Below are positions 36,801 through 49,800 of a DNA stretch of 64,000 bases, one piece after another. Position 1 is the stretch's first letter. Each line of letters begins with the position of its first letter. The DNA lies in NCBI GenBank assembly GCA_026874595.1, contig CM049320.1, forward strand, positions 6,265,464-6,329,463. The letters run 5' to 3'. Below the pieces are notes generated by a model. It was not told the DNA's origin and ran no database searches. It saw only the letters and a list, made by a program, of their open reading frames with translations. Made by a program: the position numbers and the translations under genes. Origin of the DNA: Sipunculus nudus. Taxonomy: Eukaryota; Annelida; Sipuncula; Golfingiida; Sipunculidae.

Positions 36801-39800
36801 TGGTGGAGAATCCTGGTAAAATTATTCATAGTATGTTTGCTATGAAAATGATGGGAGAAGTAATAAAAAAGATTCACTAGTATCAAACTAAATAACATCA
36901 AGCTTTTACATTAAATATGATTTACTAATTCCTTCAATCGTAGCTTTCCTTGTTCATTATAATGCATCATTGTACCACGTATCTAGACCTTTTATATCTT
37001 CACCCTGTCCAAATTGTTTTTGTGGTATAGTTCAATCCATCTGAATACAGCCCAAGCATTGCAATAATTTTTCTTCCTCTTAATGAAACATCAGATACCT
37101 CATGAGGACCTGATACAATGATGCCCCTGATTTAATAAGGATCCTGTCACTGGTACCATCATCTATTGTCATGTCTACTGACCCACCAGCCTGTTAGGTT
37201 AGTATTATTACACAAAATCACTCACCCCTTGTTGCTTTTTGTCTACTGGTTCCTTTGTTTTACTGCTGGGGGTCTTCATTTTGCCTCCAGAGCTCCCAGG
37301 TTCTTTGCCCTTTGCAAAATTTGCATTTCTGCTGAAGGGGGAGTCACCGTCCTTGGCTGAAAAAAAAAACAACTCAAATTATTGAAATATTAGTCCCATG
37401 ATATTCATCATATTTTTAATGTAATAAAACTACTTTGTCACTTTTGTCAAAATTTGTATGTTTATATTTTAATTATCAAGGTTTATTTGTGCCATCATTG
37501 TAGATTTACCTTTCTCCTTCTTCTGTTCAGTTCTCTTCAGAATATCTTAATAAGGGTGAGTCAATTGTCAGCTAGTCACAATACAGCTAAGGCCTAGGTA
37601 CCTCAGGTGAGTCAATTGTCAGCTAGTCACAATACAGCTAAGGCCTAGGTACCTCAGGTGAGTCAAGTGTCAGCTAGTTCACTATACAGCTAAGGCCTAG
37701 GTACCTCAGGACAATGACCAGCTCCTCAGGACACTCACTAGCTATGTATTTATCTAAATCAGGGAATGGATGAGATTTGGGAATGTATTTCCGTTATATT
37801 TATAACACAAATATATGAAACATCTTATTATTATTACATATCAGTGAAACATATTTGTAATAATGTATAATACAGTAAAATAAATGGATCATCTAAATTT
37901 TCTAAAGTTGAACAGTATATTTCAGAATATTCAAAAGTCCACTTGTTGTATTCAGGATATCCAAATGTCAACCAGTGTACTCTGGGATAGTCCAAACTCA
38001 ACAAATTGAGATGTGAATTCCTAGGGAATTCAGGGAATTCACATGTAAACTGGACCTTATTCAGTTTACATGGGAATTCCAGTCTCTACTAGTTGAGTTC
38101 TGAACACAACTGGAATCCCATGTACACTGGCTTGGATAAATTCCAATGACTCATTCAAATGTTTACCCTTTGTATAGTTCTTAACTGTTATATTTCCTTT
38201 TTTAGTGTACCACCAAGAAAAAAAATGCAGATGTGGCAAATGTCTACTTCGATGTTCACAACATTGTAGCTGCCTATCACATTTTATCTGACTTACCCTG
38301 AAGTATATCACAGGCTTTCATTCTGCCAAAATCCATAAGCACCATCTCAACATATATATTACAATGTCCTAACAACTTGTAGTTACTGCTTATTCGGTCC
38401 TACCTTGAAATGCAAGAACTAACTCACTCTCAATACCTGGAGCTACCTCAGAATCAAAAGTGCATTTGATCTAGTTTTCTCCTGGTAAAGAACCTTATAA
38501 TCCATTTTAAGATTCCAAAATAAGCTGTGTATAAAAAGTAGGGTTGGTCAGCTTGCTAAAACACCATAGGTATGATAACATCTAGAAAAGCTTTCTATTT
38601 GTTTTAGTAGGTATCCCTTATCTGCTTGAATTCTTCAATATCCAGTCACTTCAATTCATGCGTGCAATCCTTTACACACAGAAATGTCACATATTTGTCT
38701 CTGCTGCTCACATCTGTTATTATTCCACTTTGTATCAAACAGATAATAACATCAAAATAATCCTGGGTATCAGAAATCCTTATTAATTGATCCTTCTGCA
38801 TATAGAAAATGCTATAATAATATCCAGCGTAAACATATCACAATGTATGAAATCCAATGGTGGGCAAGCAGGAGTTAAAGTAGCTGTTCCTTCAATGCAC
38901 TGGTCAAACACTGAATGTACACCTCTGGTACATATCTGTTACTTAAATATCCCTCCCAATGGCCACTCATCCGTTAAATAAGCTATTACACATGTCAGGG
39001 GAAATAACTGTCCAAGACTGCTGAGTGATTGGCTCACATACAGGAGTGTATCAAACATTCATATCTTGTTTATACTTGAGATGAGGTCACCCTGTCCTGA
39101 CAGGCTGGTTGCCTGGCAACTTGGATGCTGTGGTGAGGTTTATGGATGAGTTAGACCAACTGATGAAAGTGTTTGCGTCACCTTTGTAGGCTCACAGATG
39201 AGAAGTTGAATAGTTGATTAATGATCCAGGTATTGCACACCTGTGTTAATTAATCAGGATCAGTGAGAACCTCAAATATTAATTAAAGTACAGCTATCAG
39301 CTCAGCAGTGGCAAAGGCTCTGTGTAATTGGGTATTGGGTGTTTATCATTTTAATTATAGAGTTGTTAGATTATAGACATTATAAATTTAAAGCAATGGG
39401 CTATATGACAGTGTAACAGGGCATTGTCTGTTAATCTTTAATCACTGAGCAATATAGGATAGACAATAATTTATGGTATTGCTGTATGATAATTCAGTTG
39501 GGTAATGTCTCTTAATACATATATATATATAGTTTAGTATGAAGCAGGCTAAGGTAGGGTTCAGTTCCTTAATAACTGGTGCTCTTAAACAAACACAGAC
39601 AACACAAGCACATGAACACAAAGCACTAAAAGACCAGCCACAACTATAGATTCAAATGATCTCTTACACATGAACCAAGACATGGAAGCAGCAACCCCTC
39701 TTGTATGAGATATTTATAGACACTATAACAGTCAGAACTTCTTGCATCATTTAGTCAGGCAATCATTTCCAATACATCCAGGGTCTGCCTACTCTTGGAA

Positions 39801-42800
39801 GAGTTAAGATTTCTGACGATCTACTTCAAAACAGCAAGGCTTTACTGTTAACTGACACACAGGCTGTGTGTCCACAGTTACATACTCTTAGCAATAATAA
39901 TTTAGCCTGGAATTTTTGGACATTGGGGAGACACTATAAGTATTACAGATAAAAACATTTTATGTGCATGAGCCATTCTTATGTGGAAGACAAATGTATC
40001 ACATGACATGCAAACCAAATTCAAACACAATTTTTTTTTGCCATATGTGTACTCCTTATACAAAGAATTGATTTTAGGCTGTACCTTGCAGACACTGTAA
40101 ATGCACTGAGTGACCTGGATCCTGCAGCTACGGACAACCTAGTTCCCACAAGCATCATAACAGCCAACAATCTTGAGACTCTTGCCGTGAATAGCATAAA
40201 GGAAGCCATATTGTTATAGACTCTGTATGGTCTGATTGGAAGTACTTATTTCGTACCAACGGCCTATCTGACTTGCCTGCTAGCCTTAGCGACCACATCA
40301 ACCACCCATATAACAAACACAGGTAACTAGGAAAAGCCTACCCTAAAGCCAGAAACTTGTCTTTTGTTAGTTTGAATGCTACCTGACAAGTACTGTGAGT
40401 TACATGTAATCTGTGACTCTGCTAAGAGGTACGAAATGGGTTGTTACAATCAAATGGCAGCGTTAAATAAGGTATCTGAGATACTGTGGTGGAGTACTAC
40501 TTGGTTGTTATAAAGCCCAGGGTAGTACAGTGCAAATCACTTATAGATATTGTATTACCTTGTCCTTGTTAAGGTGGAATCTTAGTACAGCTGTTGGAAA
40601 TATATCTAAGGAAATAATCAAATTTAAAATCAAATAGGGCTTTGATATAGATCACTGTACACAGACAAGCAAATCAAGGTTATTATGTTGTAAAATGTTA
40701 TAAGAAAATGAATGTTATATCATATATATGAAGTTGACAGAATTTATAATTATCAATTAAATGTCTGATCCATTTTAAAAAGTTTAAATACCAAGGTCGT
40801 AAATGTGACCATGCATAGATTATAAGGAATATACTCGACTGTGAAAATGAAGATCCCCTAAAGGATTCCAGTCACTGACTCAAAGGGCAATATGATGAAA
40901 TCTTGTTAGACAGTAAACGCAGGGGTGGATACAGGATTTTGGAAAGGGGGGGGGGTTGAACCCAAAAGGACTTATGAAAAAGCTTTAAAAAAGGTCCTCA
41001 GATGCGGAAAAGGGGGAGTCCAGGTCACAATAATTGGTCAGATGCTCTTGAAAAAAGGTTGCAACTGCTGAAAAAGGGGGGTCCAGACCCCCTGGACCCT
41101 CCCTCCAGGATCTGCTTCTGAAATGATTGACAGATATCTTACTATAGATCCTGCATTGTTCTAATTAAGCTTTTTTGCAAGTGAATTCTGAAATCCAGAA
41201 GTCAAAGTAATAACAACTGATTCTTATTATATAGCTCCTTTCATCCTAACTGAACAGATAGTGCCATTCATAGGAAGTCATGTTTAAAATAATTAAAATC
41301 TCTCTGGTAGATGCAATTAAAGAACATCTTTGTAAATTAACAAAACCTGCATACTTTTACTTGAACTCCTGAAGGATTTACAAGAACTCCTGAACATAAC
41401 AATTACCTATAATTAGCTTTAATTAATGGATATAGCTGTGTAATTCCCAAGGTTATCATGTGTAACCAATTCAAATGTTAGTCATTTGTCTGAACTTAAA
41501 AATAAAATCCATTCCATGAAAAATAGAATGGGAGTCACTGCCTTTCTGTATAATTCTGATTAAAATGTTGATTTTCACACACTGACCATGTGATAAAAAT
41601 GCATTCATTATGTAAAACAGTTTGGGCATGGCTCAACTAATTGCAACATATGTATCATTACATGGATATTACTGATATATCTTTTTCAAGAATATTAGCG
41701 ATGTCTCTGACATGATCAGTGATATTTAAATTGTACACCTGCAGAAATACACATCTAAACTTCATCATATTTTCCTAAAAAACATGGTTATAGCAATTGG
41801 AAAATATCTGACTGAATGATTCAAAAGTGGCCAGTCTGATTTTACCATATACCAATCAGGGATCTAAAGTACTATTATACTAAGGAATACAATAAAAAAA
41901 ATATTACTATAAACTTAGAAATCCAATCCAAAGATGTGGATATACCAATGTAACAGGTAAATGGTATATTTATATAGAAACTGTACATGTATATGCAGTA
42001 CAGCCTATAGGCCTAGTCATGCAAGCATGTTGTCTGTATGATACACTAACACTTCATGTAAATGTATTATAATTAACCAAAGTACAGTGCCCTTAAATGA
42101 ATATTACAGTACACCTGCACCACTCTTCTCAACTTGCGATGTTAACAACACTGTGTGAATGCACAATTAAGGTTCTCAGGTTCTATTTAATATTCATACC
42201 AAAACCTCTCAACCAAAAGTACACATCCTATCTGAAGGGTAAACCCCCACGACACTTTGATATCAAGATTCACTGGATTGGCCAGTTGTCCTCAATGTCG
42301 GTGATAGGGGAAACCCATAAATATACCTGTATGGTTTCATCCTACAGTTATTGCTTAGGTCCTTAAGTGCATATTGTTTGTACAATACTTTACATATTAC
42401 AGTACCGGGTGATTCCCCCATAAACCTAAAGGACAATGTGGTTAAGTGTGGCTTGTTGTTCTCACCTGTAAACAAACCACCACTGATAGCGTCAAATTAG
42501 TCTGTACATCTGGGAGGTCACTCAGTAATGATGAGCTTACCTGTGAACATGTTATCACACCTTGTGGTATATACATCGTGCAGGTATATACATCATACTG
42601 TCCATAAAATCAATCTGTCATTTTCATGTTGCTGTCCTGACAATACTGTCCAGTCCAGCTGACAGTAAATCATAATCTGACTTTGTAAATCATAGTCTTA
42701 ATCAGACAACTAGTTTTGATGGTTACCCTGCGACTGACTCCGCTGTATGTCCACTTTTGACCCCCTGATAGAAGGTTACCCCCAGTGATGTTAACACCTG

Positions 42801-45800
42801 CTACTGTATGATAAGTTTATACAATGTAAGACATTTATTATATATTACCTAGATTATAATAATAGTTCTACCCTAATAAAGATGACCCACTGCCGTGCTA
42901 ACCCAGATAATGCTAACAACTAGATTTCTAAGTCATACAAGAATGAAGCAGGAATAAAAATTGGCATTGAGAAATGGCAGATGTACATATAATAGGTTAC
43001 ACCATTATGGTATACATGTAACAATATTCAATATCAGTATCTGTTTAGCAATAAATTGTGAAATTCTAAAATAATTTAACATAATTAAAGATGAGTGATA
43101 AAAGGATGTAACATATTAATAAGTGCATGCTTCCAAGGGAGCTATGACATAATTTGAGAGCAATCAATAAACATATCAGTGCTCTTGTTTTATTTACATT
43201 TGCTGGCCATTATAATACAGTGACCATGCAATATACTCTCCTAGCCCTAATCCTATTTAATATGGGTCATGCATGTAAAGACAGCTTAACAGTACATGGT
43301 AACCCTAGATTTACAAAGGTTAATCTAATTTTATCTATCTAATCTAATCAAATTAAGCTTGGGCCTGTGATCATGTTGCCACAATTAATTAATGATTAAC
43401 AACTAAACCTCCCTCTGCTGATATCATATATAATTCCCTTGCTTCTACAACATACCAGTAATTGCCAAAAAAAATTCCTGATAATCTAGGCTACCTTGTT
43501 TTTGCCATATATTAATGTAAATTTAGCTTTCAATATTTTGTCTCCAGCAGCTGATTTGACTATTATATATTTAGATAAAGCGACTGACATTTTCAAGGTC
43601 CATCTTGTCTTGTTCACTTAAATATGTATACATATTTGTGTATCAATATATTAATTACACTTGCCATTTGTCAATAATTTAAGTGCACACACACAAATTA
43701 TACTCAAATATTAATCAGCTTTTGACTGTCAACAACCTTAACCATACCTGGCATACCTGCAACTGAGTTAATTAATAATAATCAGTTACAAATGTCAAAT
43801 TACCAAATATGTGTTGATCTATATATGTGTTACAAATAAGAAGTTTAAACTAGGTATGTAAAGTACACAGTTCTTCCAGATCATAGCATTCGGGGATTAA
43901 ACTATAAAATACTTATATACTCAGCTTTATCATGTAGGTCCATGAAGATAATCAATGTTCAAGTGAGATAATATATAAATACAAGAAACAATACATGTAA
44001 ATATTCACCTTTTGTCTGTTGATAAAACATAAGCATGTCTCCTGTGGTCACAACAGCTGTAGATGTTCGCACGTTTGTAAAATACTTCCCGACATGAATA
44101 TCTATATATACAGGGCCAGTAGATCTTTGTGTACTTGAGTATTAATACTTTTAAAACACATATCTATTTGACCGGTTCAATGAAACATCAGTATATTCCA
44201 CTGATCATATCTTTCTGATATCCTGAGCTGATATCCTGTTTGATATAGAATTGCACTTGAGATAACACCACTGATGAACACAAAAATATCTGAACCATTC
44301 AGCGAATTAATTTTTTAGGCCTACCTGTCTTGCTCATAATTCTCTGAGCAATTCCTTCTAAAATATACTCCAATGGTTTCTGAAGTACAAATACCCCACC
44401 ATTGCTGTACAGTGTATATATGGGTGACCACAGCACAGGTATTTGGTGCAAAAATTTCCCCCAAGTCCAGGTATGTTCAAAACCTGTACTTTGTAAATAA
44501 AGAGCCAGCTGACCTTGGCCACAACAGGAGGTGCACTGAAGCATACAGGTGACAACACACCTGTAAATACAGGTAAGATCGATTGAACATCAGTCAAGGT
44601 GCACTCCTCAATACATACGCCCCATTATATAGGCACAGACCGAAGGATTATAATGTTGACTTTGGTCAAAAAAGTTTCACAAAGTATCAAATGCAGAGTT
44701 CTTTAAATATATATATATATTGTTGAGGATCTGATTGAAAATTAGCTGCTTCTCTGACAAAATTGTTTGATATGATTGTAGTCTTTTTCTATAAAAAGTA
44801 GAATTTCTCAGTCTGCTATAGCCTACTCACAGTATCGCTGAATCCAGCAGACAAACCAAAAGCTGATGTTATGATCAAATGTCCAAGTCAAGGTAGCTGT
44901 TCAATGATATTTGTTAATGAATGTAAATATTTCCAAAGAACTGAAGAATCACAATCATAAGGATGTTGTTCCTCAGCAGAGACGAGTCTAGTAATTTAAG
45001 CTAACAATTTATTCACTGAATGAATCACGACTGGATGTCCAGGAAATTATTTTCCACAGAAACTGTTAATGATTCACACACTATTAAAACATCAATCTCT
45101 ACAGTTAAAGTGGTGTATGACATTGCACTGAACAATAAATACATACAATGGTATCGTCATAACTACCCATATCCAGGTGTGTTAATGGCAGGCAGCCTGT
45201 TCCCATGGCTGTAAGTGGAACATTTCTACCAACTAATATCTTCCAATGTCACACATGTCTAAACAAACTGTTCCACATTGGTATATGGCCACCTCTGTGC
45301 TCTGATATCAGTCCTTTATGGATTGCAATTATTACTGTTGAGGGGGCATTTCTCCAGTGTTATGCCACAAACTATTTGGCACCAATCTACATATCACATG
45401 ACCACTGATTGCTAGGCTTGTATGTTTTTGCTATGCGCTGATTGAAATTTATAATATCCTGTCACACACATACATATATTCATCACTCAGTCGCTTCAAT
45501 CACTTATATCTGTCAGGGTAACAATCACCTATTGCAGATCAGGACTTTTGTCAAACATCAATATTAGATTTTCAATCTAAGTTCTGATTTCACTTCCCTT
45601 TGGAACAATTGTTTCACCGTCTACGGCCATTTTTGACTCTTCTGAATGAGTACCATTTTCCATTTCTCGTTATTCAACTATTTGCAAATAAAAATTTTGT
45701 TGACAGTAGGTTACACAAGGTTTTTCACATAAGTTTTAATAATATCTTCCATAAATCATGAATATTCAAATTATTCTGCAATGCAGACTTTTCCAGATGA

Positions 45801-46730
45801 GGTATAATTCCGGCTCCTGCTGATATGGCTATTTGCATATTAGACTTTCCATAGATAAGAGATCTTCTATATTGGAGGATTATATCTTTCTTTTGATAAA
45901 TTATTCAAACTATTACATAATTCACCACAATTCTGCTGTAAGAGGACTCTAGTTATGTCCTCATGATGATCACTGTCTCTTGCCATAGCAAACTTACTTG
46001 AGTTTTAACATACTTGTCAACTGGTATCAATAAATGATAAGTGTATGTCCAGACATAAAACCAATCCATGCACTACCAAGAACTGACGCTCACTAATGGC
46101 TGCCCTGCTTTGACCCAGGTATAGTAAATGTCCACTGTTCCAGGGCATGCTTCTAGATATTTCTACATAATGACCTCAGCTCCTGTTGCCCAATCAACCA
46201 ACACAATGTATCCCTAAATATAGACCAAATACCTGTGTAAAGACATAAATATACACAGTACTCAGACGGCCTGGCTGCCGGTCTATATACTGGTATATAC
46301 ACTGTGGACATTAGGACAGAACATGTATGGTCATACAGGTAGTCTGTCACCAATTATAAACGTCGGCCCTGAAGGCATCAAGCGGTTTACTGGAGCATCA
46401 ATTCTCATTATTACGTCTGTATACATGTATGTCTCTTTGTCAGGAATGATGTCAAAATGACTGGCCGGAACTCAATTTCACCCTACACCAAGTTTATTCT
46501 AACCCATGTTGATGTTTAGCCATCTTTGTGGGACCAAGTGCCATGTTTTGTACTATTTCTTCAAAGGTTATTTAGGACGCCCAGTCTCAGATTGAGGAGG
46601 ATGAGTATGAGATAACACTGTGTGTATTGGTGTAAATATATATAGAACTGTGGAAGTACATTGCTTATGGACGCAGTGACATGGGCAGTTTGTTATGAGA
46701 AATTGTAGAGAGTGAAGACTTCTTCTGATT

Positions 46731-46806
<76 letters not shown>

Positions 46807-49800
46807 ATATGACTTCATACTGATATCAAATATTTACTGTGGAACATGACAAATGAAAGGGAGTTTAAGTGGCATTTGAATATTTCAAACCAGATGCTAA
46901 CTCCTTTTGCCTGTGGTCAAGTGCAGACTATCATTTATACATTCAATTATTTTATTTAGAACATTCATTAACTGATTGATTACATTCTCACCTGGATATA
47001 ACCTTGGCAATTAAACATTGTAATGACTGAAGATTTAGTAACTGCAGAGAGCAAAACATTAAGCAGAAGATTAGGCACAATCCTTTAATGTTTCAATTGT
47101 CACATTTCTTCACTTTTCTACATTTTCTTTCCCTTTACCTTTTATAGTTGGTTGGAGTTGGTTGGTTTGAATTTTAGGATAATTATGCAAAATAAATTTC
47201 CACCAAACTTTGTAGGATGAAGGGGGCTCGAGTCAAGGCAGACCTCAAGAAATTGTAAGATAGATATAGATAGAGGGCTAGATCCAATGATCATTTTGCC
47301 TTGGCCACAGGTTCTTTTGCCTTAATTAATGGCTGAGGATTGTTTTGCCTTTGTCAAGGAATGTACACTATCAAGTGAAATTGAAGTATTGTTGGCATTT
47401 CAGCCTAATATTTGTGGAGTCTTGAATGCATTGACGAAAAATTGTGTACTAGGTACTGGAAAAAAAATTATTCCTTTAACTTTGAAGATAAAGCACATGA
47501 AACAGTCAGTATTTCGTGTGCATGCCTTTACAATATCACATACAGAGGTACTGCCGGTTTAACAAATAGTTACCAGCTTTACCCAGACACACATCAATAC
47601 AGTAATACACCAGTCATAGATGTTATGGACCTGGGTTTTGCCTGTAATGGGGAGGTGCCCCTCTCAGAAAGGTTACAGACTGTCATGTCTACCCTTAATC
47701 AGATCAAAGCAAAGTGCTCCTAATGAGAGTTTTCCCTGCACTTGCAAATAACTGTTTCAATCATGACATTTGATATCTATAACCACATATGGTCACTCTT
47801 GTTGAAGAAGACATCTTGTAATATAATGTGGTGCAGGCATAATTCCTAATTATAAAGACACTCACGTTTTCTCAAAATTATATTTCAAATTATATTCCAT
47901 TTGCATATCACTTACCTCCTAACAAACCTATCAAAACATCACTGTCCTCTTCACTGGGTAACAGTTTGTAAAACAAGATCATATATATTTCCTGAACAAC
48001 TTTGTCTCTGCAATAAATTACAGTCAAACAGGTTTGTCCTATCACGTTCATTCAGTGCATTCATTCCAAACTTATGTTTCTTCTACTCAGAGATAACTCA
48101 TTTCAAGACATGCTGGTACATCAAAATCTTGACTTACATTTCTTGCTTACATGTTACACACTACTTGAGTTTTCAGTTCCTGTGTCACATTCTAGCTGAC
48201 ACACATTCCACCAACCTGCTTGTCACAAACATTACAGCCGATCTTTTGAGGGTTCCTGTAGACTTAAAGGTATCAGGTGTGGCTATAGGTAAACATTCCC
48301 TACCTGCGGTCAAATGACCTGGGCGTATGTATGTGTGCCTTGCAAAAGATCAAAGGCGTGTAGCATTGTAAAGATATAACATGCATACCGCTATAGGTCT
48401 AATATATATACCCTGTATCATCTACATACTGTGACCTTTCATGACCTCTGGTATTAGTGATATAATGTGAATGGTACCTGCCCAAGTCCCAGACAAACAA
48501 ATAAAATGTGTCTTCATAAACCAACCAAAACTCTGATCACCAAGGATTTAATCTTCTTTTTTATCACAAAGAACATCTATAAACTTCACATCTCACATAT
48601 ATCGTAGTTGAAACTGTGTTTATTCCACTGTATTCAATATGGATTTCTCATTACCTGTAAATTATGCTCCATTAATTGCTGCTTCATATAGACACTTGTA
48701 AAAGGTATAGCTATACCAGCTTTACCAGTCACTTTTTTAATGCAATAAAATTCAAGCAGGTAAATATATGCTATAACCTAATAGGTCAGGCCATGTGAGA
48801 GAAGTTCTACAATTTCTTCATTTATCTTAAAACCCTAAAAGAAAATACAACCATAGGTCTATCATATATATCAAGATTACATGAGCATACCAATACAAAC
48901 TAAAACATAAAATAATGCTCAAAATGGATCACTGGATGGTTTGTGCTTTTCCATTGCTATAGGTAAGATTAATTCTTCCAGTATAGACAGAGAAACTGTG
49001 TTTATCTTACCACATTCCCATTTGACTTATAAACACACTTTAACATCAGCTGCTGCAAATACTTTGTATTAAACTTTAACTTTGTAAAAAGATGCAAAAC
49101 AATATTCACACACTGAATATTGAAGGATCTACCAGGCCCTACCTGGACACTTATAGACAGGCTTTTACCACCTTGTCTAAGTAATCTAGTGACAGAATTC
49201 CCAACACCTGTGGTATGTATGTGTCATACAAATCAATCAGCCCAGCTAGCATACATCAAGATGCCACAACAGCTGGTCATGTGATCAATATCCTAATAAA
49301 CAGCATCAGACCACAGACAGTGGCTAGCTAGCTGACACAATTACACATATACACTCACATACACATAGGCAACACATACATTGAAAGAGGAACTAAGATT
49401 TCCTTTTCTCACAAGTGAAAGAGTCTTGTTTTTTTTTTTAAGGGAAAATGGCTCTCACTTCCTCAGTGGAAACATTTTGTTGTGCTATGTCTTAGTATTA
49501 AAGTTACATCATATCTTATAGTCTATTAATCTTGAAGTCACTTCACTGAAGAAGTTGGGTCATACTTTACAGCTAAAAAGATGTATTACAGTAAGGTACT
49601 GGTGACAAATTAAACTTCAAGTTATCATATTTTATATATGTATATACTTTTAACCCATTATGTGCAAACTCTTACACACTTTATCTTTAAATTACAGGTA
49701 ATATCACTGTTTCTTTACCAAATTTGCAACAGTTTTCTATAGACGGTTTGTTTTAGATTAATGGATATCTCTAAAAATTTTATATAATTGTGCACACATG

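Larger units (their letters stand above)
31842..37225 (-). other. RhoGEF intron region 31.8-37.2 kb
   Basis: Apart from the poly(A) run, the MITE-like element and the possible exon at 34555-34761, it holds an 18-bp direct repeat (gatttaggcctataatgc at 35545 and 35575) and a CTCF-like core at 34284-34298. Nothing else is recognised. Confidence 0.45.
38125..46734 (-). other. First part of the 20.7-kb RhoGEF intron
   Basis: AT-rich; no exon supported. Contains a coding-like fragment on the plus strand (40088-40219), the MITE-like copy at 40920-41117, and short AT runs (39510-39530, 44707-44720). Nothing else is recognised. Confidence 0.45.

Noticed and set aside
47329-47723. Two overlapping open frames on the plus strand
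   Set aside because: The second has some protein-like stretches (PVIDVMDLGFACNGEV), but I found no acceptor or donor of matching phase and no homologue I recognise; too weak to list.
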